64,000 nt of DNA from Roseateles sp. (GCA_016790285.1 JAEUPJ010000016.1:62001-126000), one strand, 5' to 3'; positions 48,335 to 57,366 are shown, counted from the first letter of the stretch. The notes: generated by a model from the letters alone, not told the origin. Made by a program: numbers and translations.

Positions 48335-48847
48335 ATGGAGCACTACATGTTGAGCGGTCGGGCCTGCACCGCCGTGGCCGCGATGGTTGACCTCGCCCGC
48401 AGCGCGCAGGCGCAGCCCCAGTGCCTGCCCCTGCTGGCCGCACGCCTGGAGGTGTCGCTGTCCAGCGTCGAGCAGGTCGTCGCACCGCTGCGCCGGCACG
48501 GGCTGGTGCAGTCCGCGCGCGGCCCGGGCGGCGGCTACCAGCTCGCCCGCGCGCCACGCGACATCAGCCTGGCCGAGATCATCGGCGCCGTCGAGCGCGA
48601 GCCCAAGTCTGGCGGCAGCAAGATCCAGGGCAGCTGGCCGGCGCTCAGCCGTGCGCTGGCGCTGTGCCTGGCCGGGGTGTCGCTGCACGAGCTGGTGGAC
48701 GACCTGCCGCACACCGAGGTGCACGAGCCCTCACTTGAAGCAGGCCCCGCACTGCGCCGGGGCATCTCCACCCGCCCGGTGCTCGAGCCGGTGAAGCTTC
48801 CCCGCCACGCCAACAGCGTGTTCACGCTGGCCGACGCCCTGAAATGA
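48335..48847 (+). CDS. Rrf2-family transcriptional regulator without the usual cluster cysteines
   Basis: 170 aa. The N-terminal winged helix is Rrf2-like (LAARLEVSLSSVEQVVAPLR, GLVQSARGPGGGYQLARAPR, ISLAEIIGAVE). In IscR/NsrR three Cys follow this region and hold the Fe-S cluster; here the segment EREPKSGGSKIQGSW has none, and the only later Cys is in LALCLAG. It therefore probably does not bind a cluster in the standard way. It sits between fixX (11 bp gap) and nifA, suggesting a nif-specific regulatory role. An in-frame GTG at 48320 is an alternative start. Confidence 0.8.
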   Translation: MEHYMLSGRACTAVAAMVDLARSAQAQPQCLPLLAARLEVSLSSVEQVVAPLRRHGLVQSARGPGGGYQLARAPRDISLAEIIGAVEREPKSGGSKIQGSWPALSRALALCLAGVSLHELVDDLPHTEVHEPSLEAGPALRRGISTRPVLEPVKLPRHANSVFTLADALK

Positions 48848-48852
48848 TGCAA

Positions 48853-48872
48853 AGAGCCGCTGAAACGGCTCT
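48853..48872 (+). terminator. hairpin after the Rrf2 gene
   Basis: AGAGCCG-6 nt-CGGCTCT, directly after the stop codon, without a T tract; possible weak terminator before nifA. Confidence 0.4.
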
Positions 48873-49026
48873 GGCTTGGCTCCGGATCGGCGGTCGAGGC
48901 TCGCCCCGCACCGGGAGCGCGCGCGCATTCAGGCAGGCGGGCTTCTTGCATGCATCGCTGGTGTCAGCGGGCACGCCCCGGAATGGCGCGCCCCGACCTT
49001 GCACTGACACCGCGAGGAGGTGAACC

Positions 49027-50784
49027 ATGGTTCCCGCGCCGGCGCCCGAGCGCTCCCACGTCGAGCTGATCACCATCTACGAAATCTGTCGCATCCTCGG
49101 TGCGTCGCTCGACCTTCAGCGCAGCTTCCGCGAAGCGCTCAACGTGCTGACCGTGCACCTGCAGCTGGACCGCGCCATGATCGTGCTGGCCGACGAGCCG
49201 GACGAGGGCGAGTCCCCGGAGCCCACGCTGCTGCGCGTGCACAGCGCCGCGGGCCTGAGCCGCGAGCAGATCACGCGTGGCATCTGGACCCGCGGCGAAG
49301 GCATCATCGGCCGCGTGTTCCAGTCGGGCGTGCCGGCCACCGTGCCCAACGTGACCGAATCGCCCGAGTTCGTCGACCGCACCGGTGCCTTCGGCGGCGA
49401 GGCCGGCCGGCGCATGTGCTTCCTGGCCGTGCCGCTGGTGAGCGACGCCAGCGTCGTGGGCGTGCTGGCCGCGCAGCGCGAGGTGGCCGGCAAGACCCGC
49501 CTGAGCGACGACCAGCGCGTGCTGCGCATGGTGGCCACCCTGCTGTCCCAGGCCTGCGTGATGGCCCGCGCGGTGACCGCCGAGCACCGGCGGCTGCAGC
49601 TGGAGACGACACGCCTGCAGAAGGCCCTCGCGCCCGAGCCTCGCGGCCGCTACACCCTGGACAGCGTCGTCGGCACCAGCCCGGAGATGCAGCGCGTCTT
49701 CGCCGAAGTGCACCAGGCCGCGCCCACGCGCGCCACCGTGCTGCTGCGCGGCGAGAGCGGCACCGGCAAGGAAGCCATCGCACGCGCCATCCATTTCCAC
49801 TCCACACGGCGCGACGGGCCCTTCATCAAGGTCAACTGCGCGGCACTCACCGAGAGCCTGCTGGAGAGCGAGCTCTTCGGCCACGAACGGGGTGCCTTCA
49901 CCGGCGCGGCCGGCGACCGCAAGGGCCGCTTCGAGCAGGCGCACGGTGGCTCGCTCTTCCTGGACGAAGTGGGCGACATCAGCGCCGCCTTCCAGGCCAA
50001 GCTGCTGCGCGTGCTGCAGGAACGCGAGTTCGAGCGCGTGGGCGGCAACCGCACCATCAAGGTCGACGTGCGCCTCATCTGCGCCACCAACCGCGACCTG
50101 GAGCGCATGGTGCAGCGCGGCGAATACCGGGCCGACCTCTACTACCGCATCAACGTGGTGAGCATCTTCCTGCCGCCGCTGCGCGAGCGGCGCACCGACA
50201 TCCCGCCCCTGGTGGCCCATTTCCTGGACCGCTACAACAAGGAGAACCGGCGCAAGCTCAAGGTGTCTGCCGACGCGATGGACGTGCTGATGCACTGCTA
50301 CTGGCCGGGCAATGTGCGCGAGCTGGAGAACTGCATCGAACGCACCGCGACGATGGCCGAGGGCGACCTCATCCGCGCGGTCGCCTTCCCCTGCCGCCAG
50401 AACCGCTGCCTGACCCAGACCCTGCACCATCTCGACAAGGCGGACGCAGTGGCGCCCGTGCAGGTGGTGCGCATCCCGATCAAGGAGTCGCCCCGCCAGG
50501 CCGCCCCCCCGCCCCCGGTTGTGGCCGATGAAGCCGCGCCGGACGACGACGAAGCCTGGCCGCCCGAGCAGGACGGCGTCGTGCGCATCGGGCCCACGGA
50601 GCGGCTCAACGGCATGCCGCGCCAGTTCGGCCCCGAGCCCCCCCAGGGCGAGCGCGAGCGCCTCATCTGGGCCATGGAGCAATGTGCCTGGGTGCAGGCC
50701 AAGGCGGCCAGGCTGCTGCATGTGACGCCCAGGCAGCTCGGGTATGCGCTCAGGAAGCACAACATCGAGGTGCACAAGTTCTGA
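49027..50784 (+). CDS. nifA: nif-specific sigma-54 activator NifA
   Basis: 585 aa. N-terminal GAF domain (about 25-175), AAA+ domain with GESGTGKEAIARAIH, the sigma-54 contact ESELFGHERGAFTGA and LFLDEVGDIS, and a C-terminal Fis-type HTH (QAKAARLLHVTPRQLGYALR). The interdomain Cys pattern is complete (HCYWPGNVRELENC, then AFPCRQNRC), as in oxygen-sensitive NifA proteins that do not need NifL. A Pro/Glu/Asp-rich linker (about 470-525) is long. A GGAGGTG ribosome site precedes the ATG. A poor sigma-54-like sequence (AGGCGG-N5-TTGC) at 48935-48949 might allow autoactivation. It should act on the TGT-N10-ACA sites listed here. Confidence 0.97.
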   Translation: MVPAPAPERSHVELITIYEICRILGASLDLQRSFREALNVLTVHLQLDRAMIVLADEPDEGESPEPTLLRVHSAAGLSREQITRGIWTRGEGIIGRVFQSGVPATVPNVTESPEFVDRTGAFGGEAGRRMCFLAVPLVSDASVVGVLAAQREVAGKTRLSDDQRVLRMVATLLSQACVMARAVTAEHRRLQLETTRLQKALAPEPRGRYTLDSVVGTSPEMQRVFAEVHQAAPTRATVLLRGESGTGKEAIARAIHFHSTRRDGPFIKVNCAALTESLLESELFGHERGAFTGAAGDRKGRFEQAHGGSLFLDEVGDISAAFQAKLLRVLQEREFERVGGNRTIKVDVRLICATNRDLERMVQRGEYRADLYYRINVVSIFLPPLRERRTDIPPLVAHFLDRYNKENRRKLKVSADAMDVLMHCYWPGNVRELENCIERTATMAEGDLIRAVAFPCRQNRCLTQTLHHLDKADAVAPVQVVRIPIKESPRQAAPPPPVVADEAAPDDDEAWPPEQDGVVRIGPTERLNGMPRQFGPEPPQGERERLIWAMEQCAWVQAKAARLLHVTPRQLGYALRKHNIEVHKF

Positions 50785-50816
50785 CGCCGCGACTGGCCGC
50801 GCCACAAGGGCCCGAC

Positions 50817-51239
50817 CTACCGGCGCACAACCGCCACGTCGAGCACCGCCCTGCGCCCGATCTGCGCATTCACCTTGCGCCTCACCGTCTCGACCTGAAA
50901 CGGCCGCGCAATCGCCGAGCGCGCGCCGCCTGACAGCGCGGCCAGCACGGCAGCATCCCCCGCCGGTCCGTAGGCCAGCAGCGGCGCATCCGGCCAGGCC
51001 TCGCGCAGCTTGGGCACGACCGCGGGCGTCTCGGCTTCGATGAGGCCTGCGCCCAGCAGCACCACGTCCACGCCGCGCGCCGCCACATGCGCCAGTGCTG
51101 CCGCGCTGGACGTGAACACATGCACCTCCAGTTCGTCCGCCAGCATGAACTGCAGCGCCGTGGCGGCGATGTCGTCCACGTCGAGGATGAAGGCGCGCTT
51201 GGTTTCGACCGCGCGGGCGGTGTCGACGCCGATCTGCAT
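50817..51239 (-). CDS. degenerate response-regulator receiver protein, NifA/sigma-54-linked
   Basis: 140 aa, a single receiver-like domain: AFILDVDDIAATALQFMLAD gives the acidic pair region, but the phosphorylation Asp is replaced by Gly63 (VDVVLLGAGL) and the switch Lys by Arg (IARPFQVE). It should therefore not be phosphorylated in the normal way. No output domain follows. It is transcribed away from nifB behind its own sigma-54 promoter (51275-51289). The ribosome site GGAG precedes ATG 51239. Role unknown; a protein-protein modulator of nif expression is a possibility. Confidence 0.75.
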   Translation of the reverse strand: MQIGVDTARAVETKRAFILDVDDIAATALQFMLADELEVHVFTSSAAALAHVAARGVDVVLLGAGLIEAETPAVVPKLREAWPDAPLLAYGPAGDAAVLAALSGGARSAIARPFQVETVRRKVNAQIGRRAVLDVAVVRR

Positions 51240-51274
51240 GGGGTGCTCCGAAAGTGGCCGATGCCCACACGCGT

Positions 51275-51289
51275 GCAAGCCCCGTGCCG
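51275..51289 (-). promoter_or_regulatory. sigma-54 promoter of the pseudo-receiver gene
   Basis: CGGCAC-N5-TTGC on the minus strand with the invariant GG-N10-GC; predicted start about 24 nt before the ATG at 51239. Confidence 0.65.
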
Positions 51290-51351
51290 CAGCGCCCTGC
51301 CCTGCAAGCGCGCGGTCGCCAGGCCCGCTGCAGCGTCGCGGATGTTGGGTT

Positions 51352-51367
51352 TGTCGGCAACGAAACA
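51352..51367. promoter_or_regulatory. NifA site shared by two divergent sigma-54 promoters
   Basis: TGT-N10-ACA (TGT 51352-51354, ACA 51365-51367). It lies 62 bp from the -24 box of the pseudo-receiver gene and 66 bp from that of nifB, so one site may activate both. Confidence 0.75.
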
Positions 51368-51433
51368 CCCGCCGCCGCTGCGGGCATTCATGCAAGTGAC
51401 TGATTCGTAAGGCTTCGCGCGCCGGCCGCGCCT

Positions 51434-51448
51434 TGGCACGCCTCTCGC
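51434..51448 (+). promoter_or_regulatory. sigma-54 promoter of nifB
   Basis: TGGCAC (51434-51439), N5, TCGC (51445-51448): consensus -24 and GC at -12, one mismatch in the -12 box; 36 bp before the nifB ATG. Confidence 0.75.
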
Positions 51449-51484
51449 AATGAGAGGTCACACGCAACGCCATGAGGTCAGCCG

Positions 51485-53071
51485 ATGTCGCAAGCCACCG
51501 CCTACGTTGACGCCAGCAGCCTGGGCAAGGCCCGCCAAGCCGTCAGCCAGATCCTGGAGACCGTCGCCTCGGGCGGCTGCAGCAGCACGGGGGGCGAGGG
51601 CAAGGCCAGCTGCGGCTCCTCGGGCGGCCCCGACGACATGCCCGCCGAGATCTGGGAGAAGGTGAAGAACCACCCCTGCTACTCGGAAGAGGCCCACCAC
51701 CACTACGCCCGCATGCACGTGGCCGTCGCGCCGGCATGCAACATCCAGTGCAACTACTGCAATCGCAAGTACGACTGCAGCAACGAGAGCCGGCCCGGCG
51801 TCGTCAGCCAGAAGCTCACGCCCGACCAGGCCGTGAAGAAGGTGCTGGCCGTGGCCAGCGAGATCCCGCAGATGACGGTGCTGGGCATCGCCGGCCCGGG
51901 CGACTCCCTCGCCAACCCCAAGAAGACCTTCGACACCATGCGCATGCTTCACGAGCAGGCGCCGGACATCAAGCTGTGCCTGTCCACCAACGGGCTGGCC
52001 CTGCCCGACCAGGTCGACGAGATCGTCAAGTACAACATCGACCACGTCACCATCACCATCAACATGGTGGACCCGGCGGTGGGCGAGAAGATCTACCCCT
52101 GGATCTTCTACAACCACAAGCGCTACACGGGCTACGAGGCAGCCAAGATCCTGCACGAGCGCCAGATGCTCGGCCTGGAGATGCTCACCGCCCGCGGCGT
52201 GCTCACCAAGATCAACTCGGTGCTCATCCCGGGCATCAACGACGAGCACCTGATCGAGGTCAACCGCGAGGTCAAGAAGCGCGGGGCCTTCCTGCACAAC
52301 ATCATGCCGCTCATCTCCGAGCCCGAGCATGGCACGGTGTTCGGCCTGACCGGCCAGCGCGGCCCCACCGCGCAGGAGCTCAAGGCCGTGCAGGACGCCT
52401 GCGCCGGCGGCGCCAACCTGATGCGCCACTGCCGCCAGTGCAGGGCCGACGCGGTGGGCCTGCTCGGCGAAGACCGCAGCGAGGAGTTCACCCTCGACAA
52501 GATCGACGAGATGGAGGTCGTCTACGACCTCGACAAGCGCCGCGCCTACCAGGACCAGGTGGAGTCCGAGCGCCAAGCACAGGTCGCGGCCAAGTCCGAG
52601 GCGCTGGCGGCGCAGACCGCGCACGATGGCATCGACCCTTCCATGAAGCTGCTGGTGGCCGTGGCCACCGAAGGCCATGGCAAGGTGAACCAGCACTTCG
52701 GCCACGCCACCGAGTTCCAGATCTTCGAGGTCAGCCGCGAGCAGGCACTCTTCGTGGGCCACCGCCGCGTGGACCTCTACTGCCAGGGCGGCTATGGCGA
52801 GGACGCGCAGCTGCCCTCCATCGTCAAGGCCATCAACGACTGCCACGCCGTGCTGGTGGCCAAGATCGGCGCCTGCCCGCGCGACGAGCTCAAGGCCGCG
52901 GGCATCGAGCCGGTGGACGCCTACGCCCACGAGTTCATCGAGAAGGCGGCGCTGTCTTGGTTTGCCGATTACTGCGCGCGCATCGCCCGCGGCGACATCG
53001 TGCACCAGCCCCGCGGTGACGCCCACATCCGCCAGGGCGCCTTCTCCGGCGCCACCGAAAAGGTCGCCTGA
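51485..53071 (+). CDS. nifB: FeMo-cofactor biosynthesis radical-SAM protein NifB
   Basis: 528 aa. NifB fuses two [4Fe-4S] units with a carbide from SAM to form NifB-co, the core of FeMo-co. The radical-SAM motif is [20 protein letters not shown]; other Cys groups are [20 protein letters not shown] and [15 protein letters not shown]. The C-terminal third (from about residue 395) is a NifX-like domain ([20 protein letters not shown]). First gene of a long nif operon that likely reaches the FAD gene at 61415. Confidence 0.98.
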   Translation: MSQATAYVDASSLGKARQAVSQILETVASGGCSSTGGEGKASCGSSGGPDDMPAEIWEKVKNHPCYSEEAHHHYARMHVAVAPACNIQCNYCNRKYDCSNESRPGVVSQKLTPDQAVKKVLAVASEIPQMTVLGIAGPGDSLANPKKTFDTMRMLHEQAPDIKLCLSTNGLALPDQVDEIVKYNIDHVTITINMVDPAVGEKIYPWIFYNHKRYTGYEAAKILHERQMLGLEMLTARGVLTKINSVLIPGINDEHLIEVNREVKKRGAFLHNIMPLISEPEHGTVFGLTGQRGPTAQELKAVQDACAGGANLMRHCRQCRADAVGLLGEDRSEEFTLDKIDEMEVVYDLDKRRAYQDQVESERQAQVAAKSEALAAQTAHDGIDPSMKLLVAVATEGHGKVNQHFGHATEFQIFEVSREQALFVGHRRVDLYCQGGYGEDAQLPSIVKAINDCHAVLVAKIGACPRDELKAAGIEPVDAYAHEFIEKAALSWFADYCARIARGDIVHQPRGDAHIRQGAFSGATEKVA

Positions 53072-53103
53072 CCGTCGTCTCACCCACCGCCCAGGAGCCC
53101 ACC

Positions 53104-53298
53104 ATGGCCTTGAAGATCATCGCCTCCACCTGCACCGGCTGCTCCGCCTGCGAGCCCGAGTGCCCCAACGTCGCCATCCGTGAGAAGGGCGGCACTTTCA
53201 TCATCGACCCGGCCAAGTGCACGGAGTGCGAGGGGCAGTTCGATTCGCCGCAATGCGTGGCCGTGTGCCCGGTCGACGGCTGCATCAAGAAGGCTTGA
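53104..53298 (+). CDS. fdxN: [4Fe-4S] ferredoxin FdxN
   Basis: 64 aa. Ligand motifs [15 protein letters not shown] and [19 protein letters not shown] place two [4Fe-4S] clusters, the second with the inserted loop of the FdxN type. It gives electrons to NifB or nitrogenase; 32 bp after nifB. Confidence 0.95.
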   Translation: MALKIIASTCTGCSACEPECPNVAIREKGGTFIIDPAKCTECEGQFDSPQCVAVCPVDGCIKKA

Positions 53299-53425
53299 GC
53301 ACCTCGCCCGGCCCGGCGTTGAACCGCCTGCACGTCGCCCTGCGCGGGCCGGCTTGAAGCGGCCCGGCGCGGCCCGAGACAGCCGACAACCCGAACACCC
53401 TCAAACCCACTCTGGAGACACCGCC

Positions 53426-53827
53426 ATGCTTCAACCCGACTTCACCGTCACCGCCGCCGCCACCAAGTTCATCCGCCGCATGGTGCGCTTCTCCGAACAC
53501 CCCGCCGGGGGGTTCCGGCTGACGGTCACACCGGGCGGGTGCTCGGGCTACAGCGCCGAGTTCACCGTCGAGCAGGCGCCGCGCGCCGGCGACAGCGAGG
53601 TGCAGGTGGACGACATCAAGCTCTACCTGCCTGCCGAGAGCCGGCTGATGCTCGAGGGCGTGACGGTGGACTTCGCCGAGACGCCCACGTCCTCCGGCCT
53701 CACCTTCCTGAACCCAAGGGCCGGCAACTGCGGCTGCAGCAGCTCGGCCGACGCGAGCCCGCCGGCCGAGGCCAGCGTGTCCGTCAGCGCCATCGTGCGC
53801 CGGCACGCGCCCGCTGCGGGGCATTGA
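53426..53827 (+). CDS. nif-cluster A-type Fe-S carrier (NifIscA-like)
   Basis: 133 aa. A-type fold with VTPGGCSGYSAEFTVE and NCGCSSSAD; the last motif is CxC as usual. The C-terminus is extended by about 25 residues. Third A-type carrier gene in the nif region. The 127-bp gap before it contains a GGGCCG/CGGCCC hairpin but no clear promoter. Confidence 0.9.
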   Translation: MLQPDFTVTAAATKFIRRMVRFSEHPAGGFRLTVTPGGCSGYSAEFTVEQAPRAGDSEVQVDDIKLYLPAESRLMLEGVTVDFAETPTSSGLTFLNPRAGNCGCSSSADASPPAEASVSVSAIVRRHAPAAGH

Positions 53828-53858
53828 GGCCCTGCAGGCGACCCACGCAGGCCATGCC

Positions 53859-54446
53859 ATGAGCGCTTCGCCCGACTTCGACGCCGCCGTGCTGGGCCAG
53901 GGCCTGCCGCCCGAGGCCGAAGCCGCGCTGCGCGAGGCTGGCCTGGCCCGCGGCGACGCCACGCGCACCATGGCCGCGCTGATGCGCGCCAGCGCCCTGG
54001 CGCCCTCGCACCCGGCGGTGTTCATCGCCTTCTACCGGCACTACTTCTACGGCCACCGCCCGCGCCTGGCGCGCGCCGTGGCCCGCCGGGCCCTCGTCAG
54101 TGCCGCGCAGGCCCTCGGGCTCCCGCCGCTGTGGCGCGACGTGCCGGACCAGCCCCTGCCCGGGGCCGATGACGACGCAGCCACGCGCTTTTACCTGTGG
54201 GTGCTCAAGGGCCATGCCTACCTGAGCCTGCGTCTGGGCGACGAGCCCGAGGCACGCGCTGCGCTGGCCAAGCTGCGGGCCCTGGACCCCGAGGACCGCG
54301 TCGGCGCTGCCGTCATCGAGGCCGTGAGGCTGCGCCAAGTGCGCCGGCTGCAGGAAGGTGATGACGACGGCGACGGCCCCGCCCTGGCCGCCACTGGCGC
54401 CAAGGCCTGGCGCGCGCTGGACGCCGCCTCCGGGAGGGCCGCATGA
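53859..54446 (+). CDS. nif-cluster protein of unknown function, helical repeat-like
   Basis: 195 aa. Mostly Ala/Leu/Arg helices with a TPR-like rhythm (MAALMRASALAPSHPAVFIA, HAYLSLRLGDEPEARAALAK). No Cys and no catalytic motif. It overlaps the LRV gene by 4 bp. Position between nifB/fdxN and nifZ suggests a protein-binding helper for nitrogenase maturation. Confidence 0.7.
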   Translation: MSASPDFDAAVLGQGLPPEAEAALREAGLARGDATRTMAALMRASALAPSHPAVFIAFYRHYFYGHRPRLARAVARRALVSAAQALGLPPLWRDVPDQPLPGADDDAATRFYLWVLKGHAYLSLRLGDEPEARAALAKLRALDPEDRVGAAVIEAVRLRQVRRLQEGDDDGDGPALAATGAKAWRALDAASGRAA

Positions 54447-55237
54447 CCGACGCCGCCTGGAACGACATCCCGCCCCGCCACTGGCAGGGGGGGCCCCTGG
54501 ACTGTGCCGCCTGCGAGCACGCCGCGCTGCGCCAGGCGCAGGGCTGCGAGCCCGGCCGCGTGTGCATGCAGGACGCCTACGCGCGGCGCATCGACCGCTT
54601 CTTCGCCCGCCACCGTGGCCTGGCGGCACGCCACCTGGCGCACGGCTACTTCGAAGTGCGCGCCATCGCCGCGCGGCATGCCGACGTCTTTCACCTGCCC
54701 GCGCTGATCGGCGACCCCGACGAGACCGTGCGCCTGCAGCTCGCCCTGCGCCTGCCTCAGCGCCAGCTGCTGCGCCTGCGCGATGACCCGCACCGCGAAG
54801 TGCGCATCCGCGTTGCCCAGCGGCTGGCGCCCGAGCACCTCGCCCCGCTGATCGGCGACCCCGACTACCAGGTCCGCGCCATGGTGGCCCGCCGCTTGCC
54901 AGCCGCGTTGCTGCCACTGCTGGCGCAGGACGCCGACACCCAGGTGCGACAGGAAGTGGCGCGCCGGCTGGAGATGCCCGCTCTCTGGCAGATGGCTGGC
55001 GACCGCGAGCCCGAGGTACGGCGCATCGTGGCCCAGCACCTGCCGGCGCCGCTGCTCGGCCGCTTCGGTCGCGACGAGGACCTCATCGTGCGTTGGGAGG
55101 CCGCCAGTCGCGCGGCCGCCGAGGTGCTGGGCGTCTTCCTGGAAGACCCCGACAGCGCCGTGCGCGAGCGGGCCGCCCAGCGGCGCTCCGCCTTGCTGCA
55201 ACCCGCCACTGCTGCCCCGCAGGCCTGCCATGGCTGA
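54443..55237 (+). CDS. LRV-type leucine-rich-variant repeat protein with Fe-S cluster motif
   Basis: 264 aa. The N-terminal CAACEHAALRQAQGCEPGRVC carries four Cys in the pattern of the LRV Fe4S4 domain known from the Azotobacter vinelandii LRV protein. Behind it come about eight tandem helical repeats (LIGDPDETVRLQLALRLPQ, LIGDPDYQVRAMVARRLPA, AGDREPEVRRIVAQHLPA). Function in nitrogen fixation is not established. It overlaps nifZ by 8 bp. Confidence 0.88.
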   Translation: MTDAAWNDIPPRHWQGGPLDCAACEHAALRQAQGCEPGRVCMQDAYARRIDRFFARHRGLAARHLAHGYFEVRAIAARHADVFHLPALIGDPDETVRLQLALRLPQRQLLRLRDDPHREVRIRVAQRLAPEHLAPLIGDPDYQVRAMVARRLPAALLPLLAQDADTQVRQEVARRLEMPALWQMAGDREPEVRRIVAQHLPAPLLGRFGRDEDLIVRWEAASRAAAEVLGVFLEDPDSAVRERAAQRRSALLQPATAAPQACHG

Positions 55238-55565
55238 CATCGCCCGCGACGACGACGAGCTGGAGATCGCCTCGCCGCCGCGCTTTCGCATGGGCGAGCG
55301 CGTCGTGAGCCGCACGGTCATCCGCAATGACGGCACCTACAACGGGATGGACATCGGCCAGGTGCTGGTGGGCAAGGGCGAGGTCGGCTTCGTCACCTCC
55401 ATCGGCACCTTCCTGCAGCAGTTCTACATCTATGCCGTCGAGTTCATCGACAGCGGCCACCGCGTCGGCATGCGCGCCAAGGAGCTCTGCACGCTGGACC
55501 ACCTGCCCGACGAGGTGCTCGCCCAGCTCGGCGACAGGGCCGCACAGCTCCCGCACCTGCGCTGA
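55230..55565 (+). CDS. nifZ: NifZ, P-cluster maturation factor
   Basis: 111 aa. NifZ domain: PRFRMGERVVSRTVIRNDGT, GEVGFVTSIGTFLQQFYIYA and VEFIDSGHRVGMRAKEL. NifZ helps form the second P-cluster of NifDK. Start ATG 55230 overlaps the LRV gene. Confidence 0.93.
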   Translation: MADIARDDDELEIASPPRFRMGERVVSRTVIRNDGTYNGMDIGQVLVGKGEVGFVTSIGTFLQQFYIYAVEFIDSGHRVGMRAKELCTLDHLPDEVLAQLGDRAAQLPHLR

Positions 55566-55586
55566 ACACCGCAAGGAGGATTGGCC

Positions 55587-55871
55587 ATGCTCATCGAACC
55601 CGCCATGCCCAAGTTCCAATGGGGCCAGCCCGTCGTTGCCGCCGTCGACCTCTACAACGACGGCAGCCACCCGGAAGTGGCCGAAGACCAGCTGATGATC
55701 GTCGCCGGCGGCCCCGGCGAGGTCGTGCAGGTGGGCCACCACGCCGAGGCCAACATCCCGGTCTACATGGTGGACTTCGGCCTGGCCGTCATCGGCTGCC
55801 TGGAGCACGAGATCCTGCCCGAGGGCAGCTCACTGCCCTCGGCGCCATCCGAGGCGGAGGCCAGCGCATGA
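55587..55871 (+). CDS. second, short NifZ-domain protein
   Basis: 94 aa. FQWGQPVVAAVDLYNDGSH, GGPGEVVQVGHHAEANIPVY and VDFGLAVIGCLEHEILPE align with the NifZ pattern, so this is a diverged NifZ paralogue. ATG 55587 has AAGGAGG before it. It overlaps the next gene by 4 bp. Confidence 0.8.
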   Translation: MLIEPAMPKFQWGQPVVAAVDLYNDGSHPEVAEDQLMIVAGGPGEVVQVGHHAEANIPVYMVDFGLAVIGCLEHEILPEGSSLPSAPSEAEASA

Positions 55872-56215
55872 ACGCAGAGGCCCGCCTGCCCCAGGCCCCG
55901 ACGGGCGTCGTGGTGCCACTGGACGCGCTGCGCATCCAGCGGGCGCTGGCGCGCCGCCAACGCTACAAGTACGTGCACCCCCGCGTCGTGCCGGAGGGCG
56001 AGGGCTGGAAGGTCGTCAGCCCCAACTGCTCGCGCAACGTGGACCCCGCGGGCGGCGAGATCGACATCGCCTGGTTGCGCCCCGACGACGCCGCCGGCTG
56101 GCAGCTGCACGCCCGCAGCGCCGAACCGGGTGCGTGGCGCCTGAGCCGCCAGGGCCCGCTGCACGAGCTGCTCGACCTGCTGTGCGCCGATCCGGCGCGG
56201 GAGTTCTGGCGATGA
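55868..56215 (+). CDS. DUF3024-like nif-cluster protein
   Basis: 115 aa. IQRALARRQRYKYVHPRVVP, WKVVSPNCSRNVDPAGGEID and IAWLRPDD fit the DUF3024 pattern. No catalytic role known. It overlaps both neighbours as ATGA, so it is tightly coupled to nifZ-like and nifS genes. Confidence 0.75.
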   Translation: MNAEARLPQAPTGVVVPLDALRIQRALARRQRYKYVHPRVVPEGEGWKVVSPNCSRNVDPAGGEIDIAWLRPDDAAGWQLHARSAEPGAWRLSRQGPLHELLDLLCADPAREFWR

Positions 56216-57366
56216 TCTATCTGGACCACAACGCCACCACGCGCCCCTGCCCCGAGGCCATCGAGGAGATGCAGGACGCGCTGCTGCGCCTCTGGGCCAA
56301 CCCCTCGTCCACGCACGCCGCCGGCCAGGCGGCGCGCAGCGCGCTGGCCGACGCCCGGGCGCGCGTCGCAGCCTTCCTGGGCTGCCAGGGCAACGAGCTC
56401 GTCTTCACCAGCGGGGCCACCGAGGCCAACCACATGGCCCTGCTCGGCGGCCTGGCCCTGGGCCGCAGCCGCGGCCGCACGCGCCTGGTGATGAGCAGCG
56501 TGGAGCATCCCGCCGTGCTGGCCCTGGGCCAGCGCCTGCGGGCCGAGGGGCATGTCGTCGACCTCATTCCCGTGCTGGCCGACGGCGCGTTGGACCTGGC
56601 CGCGGCGGAGCGCCTCATCGGCGCGGACGTGGCGCTGGTCAGCGTCATGGGGGCCAACAACGAGACCGGCGTGTGCATGCCGGTCGGTGCCCTGGCAGCG
56701 CTCGCCCACGCGGCCGGCGCGCTGATGCACGTGGACGCGACCCAGCTCGTCGGCAAGCACGGGCTGCGCTTCGACGCCTGCGGCGCGGACCTGTGGTCAG
56801 CATCCGCGCACAAGCTGCACGGCCCCAAGGGCGTGGGCGCCCTGGTCGTGCGCCGCGGCCTGGCCCTGCCTGCGTTGCTGTCGGGCCGGCAGGAGCGCCA
56901 GCGCCGCGGCGGCACCGAGAACCTGCCCGGCATCCTCGGCTTCGCCGCGGCGGCCGAACGGGCGGGGCTCACGCAAGCTGCCGACCTGCAGCACCTGCAG
57001 GCCCTGCAGGCGCGCCTGGAGCGCGGGCTGCTCGGCCTGTCGCCCGCGGTGCACGTCTATGGCCGCAGCCACCCACGCCTGCCCAACACCACCTGCCTGC
57101 GCTTTGGCGAGCTGGACGCCGACCAGGTGCTCACGCGGCTGGAACGTGCCGGCGTGCTGGCTTCCTCGGGCGCAGCCTGCAGCGCCGGTGGCACCCAGCC
57201 ATCCCACGTGCTGCTGGCCATGGGCGAGAGCCCGGTCCGCGCCAAGGCCGCGATTCGCCTGTCCACCGGCCGGGACACCCCCGCCGAGGACATCGACCGC
57301 GCCATCGCCGCCGCAGCCGCCTGCCTGCTGCCCTTGCTGGCCGAGCCCGCCCTCGCCACCTCCTGA
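56212..57366 (+). CDS. nifS: cysteine desulfurase NifS
   Basis: 384 aa. MIYLDHNATTRPCPEAIEEM start, PLP-Lys in LWSASAHKLHGPKGVGALVV, and active-site Cys in LASSGAACSAGGTQPSHVL (short loop typical of NifS). Provides sulfur for nitrogenase clusters, alongside the ISC-type enzyme at 38101. Confidence 0.95.
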   Translation: MIYLDHNATTRPCPEAIEEMQDALLRLWANPSSTHAAGQAARSALADARARVAAFLGCQGNELVFTSGATEANHMALLGGLALGRSRGRTRLVMSSVEHPAVLALGQRLRAEGHVVDLIPVLADGALDLAAAERLIGADVALVSVMGANNETGVCMPVGALAALAHAAGALMHVDATQLVGKHGLRFDACGADLWSASAHKLHGPKGVGALVVRRGLALPALLSGRQERQRRGGTENLPGILGFAAAAERAGLTQAADLQHLQALQARLERGLLGLSPAVHVYGRSHPRLPNTTCLRFGELDADQVLTRLERAGVLASSGAACSAGGTQPSHVLLAMGESPVRAKAAIRLSTGRDTPAEDIDRAIAAAAACLLPLLAEPALATS

